Shown: positions 37,560 through 50,566 of the stretch, one piece after another
Layout: the number at the start of each line of letters is the position of its first letter
How positions within the stretch are numbered: position 1 is the first letter of the stretch
Assembly: GCA_014904845.1 (NCBI GenBank)
Contig: MU119391.1
Coordinates: 45,077-109,076, forward strand
Source: Acephala macrosclerotiorum
Lineage: Eukaryota; Ascomycota; Leotiomycetes; Helotiales; Mollisiaceae
DNA: 64,000 nucleotides
Reading direction: 5' to 3'
Notes under the pieces: generated by a model
Told to the model about the DNA's origin: nothing
The model's input: only the letters and a program-made list of their open reading frames with translations
Database searches by the model: none
Program-made: the position numbers and the translations under genes

Positions 37560-38490
37560 AATTATTAATATTGCAATTTATAAACTTGAAAAAGAAAAAA
37601 TTAAAAAAAAATTAAATTGTAAACAAAAAATAAAAAATATTTAATATTTATAAATTAATTAATATTCAATAATAAAATTATATAATTATAAAACGAGAAT
37701 AAAATACGATTTAAATAAAAAAATTAAAATAAAAAAATTGAATTTATTGATATAAAAATTATAAATTATTTTGATTAATATTAAAAATAATAAATTCGTA
37801 AAAAGTATATTACGTTTATTTGTTAATTAAAAATTGTTTTTAATTTGTTAATCGTTATATAATATTAAATTTCAACGAAGAAAAATATAATAATTTTGAA
37901 TAAAAAATTGAAATAATAATAAAACAATTTATTGTACAATATTTATTATATTTCGATCGATTTAAAAATAATTAAAATATTCGTATTTGTAAACGATTTA
38001 TATATTAATAATATCGATTTAAGTTTGTAAATTGAATACGTAATTATAATTACTAACGAGATTCAAACGAAAAACGATTTTAAAATAAAAATAATTTAAT
38101 ATATTAAAATTTTATAAAATATAAAAAAATTACTAAAAACGTTTTAATATTTAAAATCTACGAAATAATTAATAAAACGAATATAATAATTATAATAGTT
38201 TTTATTATTAATATAATTATAAAATAATTCGATTTATTTAATATTTTTATTATTATTTATACGAATTTGTATTCTTTATACGATTATTTAATAAAATTAA
38301 AAACAATAAACGAAAAACGTTTTATAATCGATGTTATAATTTTAAAATAATTATACGAACGTAAAAAATTATAAAAAGTACAATACATACATAAAAACAA
38401 TAATTCGATAAATATTATAATAAAATTCAATTCAAATAAAATTTTATAAACGTTTATTAATACGAATAATTTTACGATTAAAATAAAAAA
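37560..38490 (+). pseudogene. Degenerate copia RT-RNase H, 3' part (element A)
   Basis: The RNase H relic reads KYKKITKNVLIFKIYEI (about 38120), TNLYSLYDYLIKLKTINEK (about 38265) and RFIIDVIILK*LYERKKL (about 38318), homologous segment by segment to the end of element B. It continues the RT interrupted at 31.2 kb. Confidence 0.75.
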
Positions 38491-39523
38491 ATAAATAAAA
38501 AAAAATAAAATTTAAAATAAAATTGAATTTTATTTTCGTAAATCGAGTAAATTAATTCAATTTAAATTAAACTTTTGAAAATATAAAAATATAATTAATT
38601 ATTATCGATTAATTATATAAATCGTAAATTAAAATATTTAATTATTGATTTAATAATTTTATTATTTATTTTATTTATTTTATTATCGATTTTTTTGATT
38701 TTATTAATAATAATATTAAATATAATTTTTTTATTATAATAAATCAATTTTAAAATTTTTTTATATTTTAATAAGTTTTGATTTTATTAATTGAATTTTA
38801 AATCGATTAAAATATCGTATTAAAAAAATTTAATCGTATTTAAAACGCGTCGAATTATTAATATTTTTAATAATTATACGACGCGATTAATACTACGAAT
38901 AGAAATTTGTTAATTGTATAAAATACAATTTTTTAAAGTATAATATAAATAAATAAAAATTTTATAATTCGAATACGAAATAATTAAATTATTAATTTAA
39001 TTATTTTTTTAATTTCTATTATCGATTTATATATTAATTAATATTTTTTTAATTTTCTTATAAATATACAAATAATTAAAAATTGAAATAATATAATTTA
39101 TAATACTTTTTTTATTACGATTAAAATATTATTAAATCAAATTTTATATTAATTTTATAAAAAAAAAAATTAATTAAAATAAAAATTAAAATATATATAT
39201 AAAAAAAAATATAAATATAATACGAAATATTAAAATTAAAAAATATTTTTTATTTTAAAATAAGTTTTTTTTTCTTTAAAAATTGTTTAATTAACGTTAT
39301 ATGAAAAAATTATAATTATTATAAAAAGTTTATAATGTAATCAATATAATTATAAAATTTTTTATTTGTTTTTTTTAAACGAGCGATTTTTTATAATCAT
39401 TTTATAAATATTAAATTTTTAAATTACGAGATTATTTATTAAATTTACAATAAAATAAAAAATTATATTAAAAAATAAATTGGATTTTTATTATAAAAAT
39501 AGAAATTATTAATATTAAAATAT

Positions 39524-39700
39524 ATATACGTATTTATTATTAAAAAAAAATTAATATAAAATTTAAAAATATATTAATACTTTCAATTTTAAATTTAATT
39601 TTTTAAACAATTAATAATCTTTATATTCAATACGTAAAAACTACGTTTATTAAACGTAATATATTAATATATTCGAGTATTTTAATATTATTAATAAAAA
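39524..39700 (+). repeat. Putative 3' LTR of element A
   Basis: Similar to 26090-26276 in direct orientation. Alternatively it is a solo LTR of a related element. Confidence 0.6.
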
Positions 39701-40684
39701 TATAATTTTCGCGATTTTTTTCGATTTAAAATTTTATAAAAACAATAATAAAATTAAAAATTTTATTTTTTTAACGTTTTTTAATTTTGATTTTAATAAT
39801 ATTTATATTTATTTTATTTTTAATAATTAATATATTATTAATAAATAAAAAAATATAAATTTTTTTTTATAAAAAATTAAAATCAATTTTAAATATTATA
39901 AATTTCAATTTTTTAAAATATTATTTAATTTTATTAAATTATATTTAAAAAAATTTTAAATAAAAAATAAATATTTTTATTTTTAAATTTAAAATAAAAT
40001 TTATAAAAAAATTTAAAAATATTAAATTTATATTAATATAATTTATTTTTAAATTATATTTTATAACAAATATTAAAAATATTTATAAAATTATATATTT
40101 TATAATAAAAATAAACGTTTTAAAATAATTAATATTATAAATTTATTCGAATTTTTTAATAATAATTTTAATTTTATATTAAATTAATTTATTACGAATA
40201 TTAAATTTTTTTTTTAATATTCATTTATTTGAAATAATTTTTTTATAATAATTTTATAAATATTTATTTTTTAAAAAATTTCGAATTTAATAATAATTAT
40301 TTTTATTTAATTAAAAACGTTTTTTTTTTTAAAGTTTTATCAATGATTAAAATTTTAAATAAAATATTAAATATATTTAAAAAAAAAAATTTTTATTTAA
40401 ATAAATAATATTTAAAATTTTTATTAATTATTTTATTATTTATAAAATAAAATTTTTTTTATTATTTATTTTATTATTTATTATTTTTTTTATTTTAATA
40501 AAAAAATTATAAATTTTTTTAATTTTTTTAATCGTTTAATTATTAATTTTTAATATTTGAAATAAATATTATTTTTAAATTTAATTAAAATTTTAAATAT
40601 TAAAATTTGATTTAATTATTAATTTTAAATTTATTTCAATTTTAATTTTATAAATATTTATTTATTAGTAAATTTTTTTTTTTG

Positions 40685-41470
40685 CCAGAAAATCGTCGAA
40701 TTAAACTTAGTACTAGCGACGGCGATGAACTGCTATTGGTGCCATTACGACGCTACTATGACACCAGCTAATTATTATTAGTGCTCGCAAAGGCCAATAG
40801 CGTCATAGCAGCGCTATAGTAGCGCCAAAAGGGCCAAGCTAGTACTATTAGATTACTCTACTTATAAAAGCTTTAATATTTTTTAATATTCTTATAAAGT
40901 CAATTAAACGCATTCTAATAACTTTCTTTTTTTAAGAGTTCGATCGATAGTTATTGTAATGCAAGCAATTGAAATTATCGCAAAAATAATTTTTAATGTT
41001 CTTTTGATGACTCATCTGCAGTAATCTAGCGGCCGCATTTTAGTGCTGATTTTTTGGTGTTCTCGTGCACGGACAGCACTCGGAAGTTTACCACTCTACC
41101 AACTCACTACAATTGATTAATTTATATCGTTTAATCGATTTATTTTGCAAAGTTTATTTTGAGAAACTCAAATACGAGTAATAGTAGTGCGTAGTTGCGT
41201 AGATAAGTAGATAAGTAAATAGGTAGATAGATAGAAGGGCTGCCGAGTCTTAAGTGCCGCACTTAGTCGGCCGCAGTCGAGATTTTTAGTGTTCTCGCAC
41301 GGACTACTTAGTGGCACGTGCCTGCGCTCTACTGGCGCCACTGGCCCAGCTCTGGCTCTTTACTAAGAGCCAATGACGTCAAAAAAATCGATTTGCAACG
41401 TTGACTACTATTGGTCTAATAAGCGGTCCAATAGTACTAAAAAGAGATTTTGGAAAACTTTGAAAAATAC
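40685..41470. other. GC-normal island inside the AT block
   Basis: About 0.8 kb escapes the AT bias and contains NotI-like GCGGCCGC and many GC-rich words. It holds two diverged copies of a unit of about 50 bp (41030-41090 and 41269-41325) sharing CGGCCGCA and GTGTTCTCG..CACGGAC. An inverted pair lies at about 40740-40775 and 40792-40835. On the minus strand around 41081-41115, GTGAGTTGGTAGAGTGGTAAAC resembles a tRNA A-box; no B-box of the GGTTCGANNCC kind is seen. It could be a tRNA-derived SINE or another young insertion; no protein is encoded. Confidence 0.55.
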
Positions 41471-42710
41471 AAATGTTTTAATATTATTAAAAAAATAATT
41501 AATTAAAACGTTAATAATAATATAATTATATATTATATTATTAATAATAAATAAATTTATTATAATATATTTAAATTTTTAAAAAATAAAAAACTTTAAA
41601 AATTTGTATAATAGAATTTAATATTAATTAAAAAAAGTTTTTTTAATATTTTATAATTTAATAATTTATAAATATTATTTTAAATATTATTTTTAATAAT
41701 ATTTATAAAAATTTATTTATTTAATTAATTTTTGAATTTTTTAATATTGATTTAATATTTAAAAACAATTAAAGTTTTTTATAATATTAAAAAATCTAGT
41801 TTTTTTTTCAATATAAATTTCAAATAAAATATATATTTTTTGATTTTTTAATTTAAATTTCAAAATTAATTATAAAAATATATTTATTAATATTTTATTT
41901 TTAATTTAAATTATATACTTTATAATATAATTTCAAAAAATCAATAAAAACTTAATTATGTAAATTATAAATTTAATAATATTATTTATTATTTATATTA
42001 TTTATTTAATAATATTATTTAATAAATATTTATATAATAAATAAAATTTATATCTGGAAAAATTAAATAATATTTTAAATTATTTTTAAAAATCTTTTTC
42101 GAATTCACTCGATTTATTATTATATTTAAAATAAATAATATTTTTTTTTATATTTCTTTTAATAATTTTATAAATTTTACAAATATAAAATTGAATTTTT
42201 TTCGTATTTTTATTTTTTAAAAATTTAATTTAAAAATATTTTATTACGTCGTTTATAATTATAAAAAAATATTAATATTTTTTATAAAATTTAATCAATT
42301 TATTAAAAATATTATTATATAATTTTTTTTTTAATAATTTAATTATTTTTATTTTTATTTTATTTATTATATAATTTTTATATATTTTATATTTAATATA
42401 TAATTTAAATTTCAATATTTTTATATTTATAAAATTAATTAATTTTTGAAATATATTATAATTAATATAATTAAAATATTAATATATAAACTTTTATAAA
42501 TTCTTTTTTAAATTTATTATTTTAAAAAACTCGATTAATAATTAAATTTTTATTAATATATTCGAAATAATATTTATCGAATATATAATAATATTATTAA
42601 TATTTTAATATTAATTTAATATAAAAAAATTATTTTTAAAATTTTTAAAAATTGTAAATATTATTTTTTTATTTTTATTATTTGTAATATTAATTACTAG
42701 TTTTTTTTTT

Positions 42711-42940
42711 TGTCGATTTAATCAAATAATTATTTAAACGATCGATTGAATAATTCGAATTATAATTTTTATTATTTTTAATAATAATTACTTTAGTATT
42801 TATTTTTTAATTTTACGTTTATTTTATTTAATTATATAAATAAATAAATATTCTTTTTAAAAAAAAGCAAATAAAATTAAATTATTAATATTAAATTAAA
42901 ATTTTAATATTTCGTAATTTGTTTTTAAACGTTTTAATAT
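42711..42940 (+). repeat. 5' LTR of element C
   Basis: It starts TGTCGATTTAATC and is the partner of 48616-48846; the end is placed where similarity stops. Confidence 0.72.
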
Positions 42941-43501
42941 TGATTAATAATTAAACTCGTTCGATTATAAAATAATAAAATTATTTACGAAAAAATAATA
43001 ATTAAATAAAATTAATCGAACAAAAAAATTTAAATTGTACATAATTTATTAATTCAATTAAACGTAAAAAAAATTTTTTTTTATTTATATTAAAATTTTT
43101 TTTAAATTTTTAAAAAATATTACAATTTTACGTTTATTTTATTTTTTTTAATTTGAAATTAATTGATTTTTTATTTTACGTTTTATCGCGTATTAATAAC
43201 GAGTATTTTATTATAATTTATTAAATAATATTAAAACAATTTTTACGAGTTTAATATAAAAACTCGTTGAATTAATATGTTTATTAAATATAATACGACT
43301 CAATAAAATATTTTTCGAAAGTATAATTATATTTTTTTAAAATACGATTTTAATTAAAAAAAGTTTTTTTATTATATTTTTATTTTTTAATTCGATATAA
43401 TATATATTAAAATAAATATACAATTTTAAAACGAAAAATAATCGAGATTATAAATTATAAATAAAATATAAAAAAATATTTTTAAAATAAATAAAAAAAA
43501 T

Positions 43502-43535
<34 letters not shown>

Positions 43536-46500
43536 ATATAAAATTTTACAAATAAACGAAATATAAATATCGAAAAAACAATTTATTAAAATTTTAAAAA
43601 TATTAATAAATATTACAAATAAAAAAAACAATTAAAATAATCGTATAAAAAAATTATAAAAATAAATTTAATAAAAAGTTTCAATTTATAAAAAAATATA
43701 ATCGATTTAAAAGTAAAATAAATTTAAAAATTAATATTTTTTGTTATTTTTATTAAAAAAATTAAAAAAATAATATTAATATTTTCGAATTTCTTTTTTA
43801 ATTATTAAAACTTATTATAAAATTTTCTATAAAACAAACAACGTTATTTAAACGTATAATATTTTAAAAACAATTTTAAAAACGTAATAAAATATTATTA
43901 TTAAATTTGTTATTAAAAAACGAGAATTTGAAACGAAATTTATCGTTTTTATTATTATTAAAAACTGAAAAACTATTAAAAGATTTCAATTGATTAATAT
44001 ACAATTTTAATTGTAAAAATCAAATAATATTTATTTTTAATAAAAAATTAATTATTTTTATAAAAATTTATTAAATATATTTATACGAGTATTTAAAAAC
44101 TTATATTTAAAAATAAATATTAAATTTAAAAATTATTATAACGCGTTTTTAATAATATTTATTAATAAAATTAATAAGTTTTATTATTAAAAACTCGTTA
44201 AAAAAAACTTTTTTTTTTAATAAAATAATTAAAATCGTAAAATTAAACTTTGAAATTAAAAAACGTTAAAATCGAATATTTAATTAATAAAATATTATTA
44301 TATTTATAATAATTTAAATATAAAATTTAAATAAAACAATTATTAAATATTTTAAAATATTGTATTAAAAATTGATTTAAAAACAATTTAATTTACGTTT
44401 AAATATACAAATAAAAATTATTATATAAAATAAATTTTATTATATTTATTAAAATATATTAAAATATTATTAAACGTTTTTTCGATTTTTATTAAATTTT
44501 TAAATTGTATATAAAAACGTTCGTAATACGATTTTATTTTAAATAAAAATAAAAACGATTTTTAAAGTTTTTATAATCAAAAAAAAAGAAATTTATCGAA
44601 ATACGATCGAATTATATTTCGTAAACTATAAATATTACAATAAAAATATTTAATATAATAATCGAATTAATTATAAAAAATCGATAATATATTAAAATAA
44701 AAAAAAATATTTTATTTGCAAAAATTCGAATTATTAAAATATTCGTTATACGCTAAAAAAAAAGAAAAAAACATATAACGATTTTAAAAAATCGAAATTA
44801 TTCAATAAAAATAAAATGATTTAATTTGTAATTAAATTCGAAAAATTAAATTTTAATATTATTAAAAAATACGAATAATTTCTTATTAAAATTACTAAAA
44901 AAAAAAATTATTTAAAAACGATATTATACGATCAATTAATTACTTTATAATATTTTATAATACAATTAATAAATTTAAAATTATCGAATTATTTGATTAT
45001 TAATTAATTTATTATATAATATTAAATATTATAATACAATCGAAATCGTTTATAATATTTATTAATATAAAAACGTATTTAATAAATCGCTATATATTAA
45101 ACGTTTTTATAAATATTATAATTGATATTAATATCGTTTAATGATTTATTATCGACGAAAATTAATATTTAATTTTTTAATAAATTTAAAACGTTAAATT
45201 AAACGAATTTAAAATTAAAAAAAATAATAATTAAATTTGAAATTAATAAATTTTTATTTTTTAAAATTATTAATATTAATACGTTAATTAAACGTATTAC
45301 GTTTTACGTAATTTTAATAAACGTATTTTTTTTATTTTGTTTTTAAAATATAAATAAATTACAAATTAAATTTAATAATTTCAATAATATATTTATTTAA
45401 AATAAACGATATATATTTATTATTAAAACGTTTAAATATTTTTAAATATTATTAAATTTATTTAAAAATTTAATTTATAGTAATTATAAAATTTTTATAA
45501 TAAAAATCGATTTTATTATTTATTATTTAATTAAAACGAAATTCAAACGATTATATAAATACTTCGAATATTTATTAATCGTTAAATTCGCGCGAATATT
45601 AAAACGTAAAAAATATTTTATAAATTTTAAAACAATTAAAATAATAATAAAATTTTATTAATAATATTAAATAAATAATAAATTTTTTAATCGATTTGAA
45701 TTTATATTATACGACGATTATAATTTTAATTATTTTTTTTATTTAAATATTATAAATCGACGAAAAATTAATATTTTAAATTGTAAACGAAATTATAGTA
45801 TTTTAAATTACGAGATTTCTTGTAAATATATTAATAAAAAAATATAAAACGTTTTTTAAACGTATTAAATCAATATTTATTATTTATAATCTTAAAACGA
45901 ATTTTATAATAATATTAAAAATATAAATATTAATTTAAAAATTATATTAATAAAAATTTATAATTCAATTAATTTAATAAAAAAATATTACGTTTTATTA
46001 AAACGTATATATAATATATTATTTCGAGAATTTTTCGATTTATAAAAAAAAACGATTTTAAATAACGATTAAAATAATTAATAATACGATAAAATCGAAT
46101 AATATTATTTTTATATTTTTTGTTTTTAATATTTATTTTTAAATATTATAATAAAACGCGTTTATAATATTAATTATCGCTAAAATTAAAACGATAAAAA
46201 ATGTAATAATCGCGATTTAAAAATATTATATTATTTATTAAATTAATAATATTTTACAAATAAAAAATAATTTATAAAATTATTATTTAATTAATTTATT
46301 TTTAAATTTAAATGTATTTATTTAAAAAAAATAAAATCGTATATATTTTTAATAATAAATAAAAAAATATATTAATTGTAATTATTAAATAAATCAAAAA
46401 ATTTTCATAATATTATAATCAAATCATTTTATTAAAATTTTAAACAATTTAAAAAGCAATTAAAAAACTATTTATTAAAAAAAAATTTAAAATTAAAAAA

Positions 46501-46999
46501 AAAATATATTCGATTTATTTCGTTTAATTAAAAAATGTTTATATATTTTAAAAAAAAATTTATATTTATTTCAAATTGCAATAAAAATTTTTTTTTATAT
46601 TTTTAATTTTAATAAATATATTTATATAATAATTTATATAAATATAAAAATTTTCGAAATTTATTTAATTGAAAAAAAAATTAAAAATAAATAATTATTT
46701 ATAGATTTTTACGCAAAAAAAAGTATTATTATTTTAAATAATTTATTCGTAGTTTTTTGTAAAAAAAAAAATTAATAAATTAATCGCAAAAAAAATCTTT
46801 AAATTGATTTTTAATAATTTGAAAAAAATTAATAATTAACGAATTTTCGATTTAAAATTAATAAACGAAATTAAAAATATAAAAACGATAATTTTATACG
46901 AAAAATTTTATTTTGTAATTTAAATATTTAATAATAAAAACAAAAAAATAATATTAATTTAATTTTTAATTATTTAATATATTAATTAACGAATTATTA

Positions 47000-48240
47000 T
47001 CGTTTTAATTTTATTTTTTAAATTTAAAAAAATATTATTTAAATATACGTATAATTAATAATTTTATTAATACGTATTATTTTTATTAAATTTTCAAAAA
47101 AAATAACGAATAAGTTTTTATTAAACGTTGTTTTTAAAATAATTAAAATTTTTTATAAAATTTCAAAAATAGAAATATATTAATATAAAACGTATAATAT
47201 TTATTATAAAAATAAATTTTTAATAAAAATTTTAATTTTCGATTTTTGTTTATTTATTATAAAAAGTAATTATATTTTATTCGAAATAATCGATATATAA
47301 ATCGATAATACGTTTATTTTAAAAAATTAAAAAATTTTAAATTATAAAAAATCAAATTATTAATTAAATTTATAAAAATTTTTATATTGAATATTTGTTT
47401 ATTATTTAACGAATACAAACTAATAATAAACGAAATTAAAAATAAAATTGTATTTTTGTAAAAAAAAAAAAAATAAACGTTTAAATTTAATTAATTTAAA
47501 ATCGAATTTTTATAAATAAACGTATTTCAAATAACGTATTCGAAAAATATATATTAATTTTATTTATTAATTGAAAATTATATACAATATATCGATAATA
47601 ATTCAATATTAAAATCTCGAAAAAAAGTAAATTGTAATATTAAATAAACGATTATAATAATAAATAAACAATTTCAATTATAAATTTCGATTTTTTTATT
47701 TAAATTTATATTTAATAAATTTTTTGATTTTTATAAACGATTTTTTTATTATAAATAAAAATTTCAATTCGTAAATCGAATATATTATCGTTTTTAATAA
47801 TAAAACTTATAATAACGAATAATTCAAATTATAAAACAATTTAATTTATTAAAATTTAACAAAATATAAAAAAATTATTTATATCGTTTTAATTTTTAAA
47901 TTATATATAATAATAATAAAAATCGATATAAAAATTTCGATTTTTATTATTTTTAATTTTATTATAAAACGATTAAAATTGAATTTAATTTTTGTAATTA
48001 TTTATATCGAATCTTTTTTTTTTACGAGTATATAATTAAATTTAATACTATTAAAAAAAAACGTTTTATAATTAATATTATAAATATTAAACAATCGTAT
48101 AAACGTAAAAAACTTTTAAAAATTCGATAAATTACTAAAAATAATAATTCAATCGATATTATAATTAAATTTAATATTAATAAATCGTTTAAATCGCTTA
48201 TTAATATTAATTGTTTTAATATTAAAATACAAAAATAAAT
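47000..48240 (+). pseudogene. Degenerate copia RT-RNase H (element C)
   Basis: Low-complexity translation retains the RNase H tail YEYIIKFNTIKKKRFIINI and KQSYKRKKLLKIR at 48018-48130, aligned with the same segments in A and B. RT upstream is barely readable. Confidence 0.62.
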
Positions 48241-48615
48241 ATAACGTTTTAAAACTTAAAAATCAATCGACGAAAACGAGAATAACGAAAAAAACAATTA
48301 TTAAAAAAAATAATATTAAAAAAAAAACGTAAAATCGTTATTTTAATATTTTTAATATTTTTCGATATTTTTAATATTTTTAAAAATAAAACTTTTAATT
48401 GATTCGAAAATTATAAATATTAAATTTAAATTTTTTTTTTTAAATTTAATTTAATTAATTAAATATTATAATATATAATAATAATTAATTTACGATTAAA
48501 TTTCTTTTTTAATATTCGATAATAAAATAATATATTAATAATTGTAATAATATTTTTTTTTGATTTTGATTTACGAGTTAAAAAAAACGTTTTTTTTTAA
48601 AAAAAAAATTATTAA

Positions 48616-48846
48616 TATCGATTTAATCAAATAATCGTTTAAACGATTAATTAAATAATTCGAATTATAATTTTTATTGCTTTTAATAACGATTATTTTA
48701 ATGTTTACTTTTTAATTTTATTTTTATTTTATTTAATTATATAAATAAATAAATAAAAATTTAAAAAAAAAAACAAATAAAATTAAATTATTAATATTAA
48801 ATTAAAATTTTAATATTTTGTAATTTGTTTTTAAACGTTTTAATAC
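48616..48846 (+). repeat. 3' LTR of element C
   Basis: Direct-orientation match to 42711-42940. Confidence 0.72.
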
Positions 48847-50431
48847 TTTTGAATATAATTATTATTTTATTTTTTATTTTTTATAAAATAAAAATTAATT
48901 TTATTGTATTAAAATTTAATATATATTAAATTTTTTTAAATTTTAATTTTTATTAAAAAATTATTCAAATTTAATTTTAATATTTAATCGCGTTTATAAT
49001 TATACTATTTATTATAATAATTTGATTTGATATTTGTTAGTGTTTTAAATATATAAAATCAAATTATATATTATTGAAATATTTCAAAATAATAAAATTT
49101 GAATTTATTTAATTAATATTTGAAATAATAAAAATAATAAAAATAAAAATAAATTTTTATTTATTAAAAATAGTATATAAAATTTATATATAAGCGTTTA
49201 ATATATTTTTTAATTTTATTTTTAAATTATAATCAAATAAATATTATTATTATTAGTAAAAAATATTATAAATATAATAAAATAAATAAAATAAAAAATT
49301 TTATTGTATTTTATTTATAATTATTATATTTACTTTAATAATAAATTTAATTATTACAATTTTTATTGATTTAAAGTTTTTTTTTGATTTTATTTTTTAT
49401 TAGTTTTTTTATTTTTTCGTTTTATTTTATATTCAATTTTATAATATTTATAATATATATATTAATTATATTAATTTAAATTAAACTTATTATAATTAAC
49501 GAGTTTTTTATTATTATTATTATCGCTTTAACGATTTTTAGATTTTATAAAACGAAATACTAATAATTTAAATTTTTTATAATTGTTTTTTTTTTTTTAC
49601 AATATTTATTATTATTATTATTATTGTAATTATTATAATTAATTTTTCGTTTTTTATTTTTAATTTATTTATTATTACGAAATTGTTTATAATTATATTA
49701 TTATTTTTTATAAATATAATTTGCAATTATTAAAGTTTTTTTTTATTATAAATTTGTAATATAATAATCGTTTTATCGAATATACATTTGATTTTTAATA
49801 AATAAAAAATATAATATTTCGTATTTTTATAATTATTATAATTCGATTTAAAATCTTATTATTAATAATTAATTTTTCGATCATTATAAATTAAAATTTA
49901 TAAAACTTGAAACGATTTATAAAGTTTTTGATTTTTTTAAAGATTTTAAATTTTTTTTATTTAAAGTTCGTTTATTAAATAAATATTCAAATAAAATTAA
50001 CGATTTTATCGTATTTTTTAAGTTCGTTTTACATTTTTTTAATATCTTCAAAAAAAACTAATAAAAAGATTTTATTTTGTAATTTATTATTTATATTGTT
50101 TAAAATAATTTAAATAGTTTTAGTAATTTTCTTTTTTCAAATCGTAATTCGATCGATTGACGCAAAAGAAACCGATTTCGATTTTTCGTTATTAATTAGT
50201 TTAATAATATGAATACTAGTAAAAGCGATTAAATAGAAGTTTTTGAATTGAAAATAGTTATTCTTTGTAAGAATTTCAATTTTATTCTATTTGCAAACGT
50301 AATAAGATACTATAAAGATAAGTGCTGTAGCATCGGTTGAAGTTGCTAGAGTCGTTATAGCGAATAGGATTGATATTTTAAAGTAAAAAAATACGACGGT
50401 TTTAATAAGTACTTTTCGGGCTTATAACCTG

Positions 50432-50566
50432 TCAATTTGAGTGATATATTCAATGGACTTGATGATCTGGTTGATTGATTAAGGTGGTAAGATCTAGCTA
50501 GGTGTAGGGACATTATATCCATTGCAGTGCTTACTTAGTACTAAAACCTCTCGAAAGTCTAATATG
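50432..50566 (+). repeat. Right copy of the 135-bp direct repeat
   Basis: Gap-free match to 24732-24866 at a spacing of exactly 25,700 bp. At four of the six differences this copy carries the more A/T-like base (CG to TA at 50505-50506, C to T at 50563 and 50565), consistent with RIP on both strands; at 50464 and 50509 it has the G. Confidence 0.92.

Larger units (their letters stand above)
26090..39700 (+). mobile_element. Copia element A, interrupted by element B
   Basis: Similar sequences of about 185 bp at 26090-26276 and 39524-39700 (sharing AAACGTAATATATTAATATA and flanks) are taken as its LTRs. Between them, on + and in the order expected for copia, are: a possible Gag zinc-knuckle relic (KYYICKKNK, about 28545), the integrase-RT linker (about 30060-30270), and an RT piece LYKLVKTSIY*FAIYYKYY at about 31096-31152. 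Element B interrupts at 31.2-37.55 kb. The rest of RT/RNase H follows (37.56-38.49 kb). A leader motif, TTTGCGTTTATTACGTA, occurs about 285 bp after the 5' LTR, as it does in B. The roughly 1-kb gap between the RNase H end and the 3' LTR is larger than in B or C, so the right boundary is the weakest part. Confidence 0.68.
42711..48846 (+). mobile_element. Copia element C
   Basis: LTRs of about 230 bp at 42711-42940 and 48616-48846 share long stretches (ATCGATTTAATCAAATAAT-like start, then AAATTATTAATATTAAATTA, ending GTTTTAATA). The + strand interior carries RT/RNase H relics near the 3' LTR: a CNYLYRIFFFYEYIIKFNT segment (about 47988) followed by IKKKRFIINI and KQSYKRKKL, matching the RNase H end of elements A and B. 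Everything is saturated with A/T and no frame is intact. Confidence 0.75.
24867..50431. other. 25.5-kb RIP-type AT-rich block built of copia retrotransposons
   Basis: From about 24.9 to 50.4 kb the sequence is overwhelmingly A and T, with no intact genes. The few open frames of 60-85 codons are Lys/Ile/Asn/Phe/Tyr-only and are degenerate fragments. Paired LTRs and readable reverse transcriptase/RNase H fragments show that it consists at least partly of Ty1/copia elements hit by C-to-T mutation on both strands. The stretches 24.9-26.1, 39.7-40.7, 41.5-42.7 and 48.9-50.3 kb are equally AT-rich and unassigned. A GC-normal island lies at 40.7-41.5 kb. Confidence 0.85.

Noticed and set aside
41081..41115. 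Functional tRNA gene on the minus strand
   Set aside because: Only an A-box-like stretch is present; no B-box and no acceptor-stem pairing could be found.
24867..50431. Centromere
   Set aside because: The block is only about 13.4 kb from the telomere and is explained by copia elements with RIP-type mutation; composition alone is not evidence.
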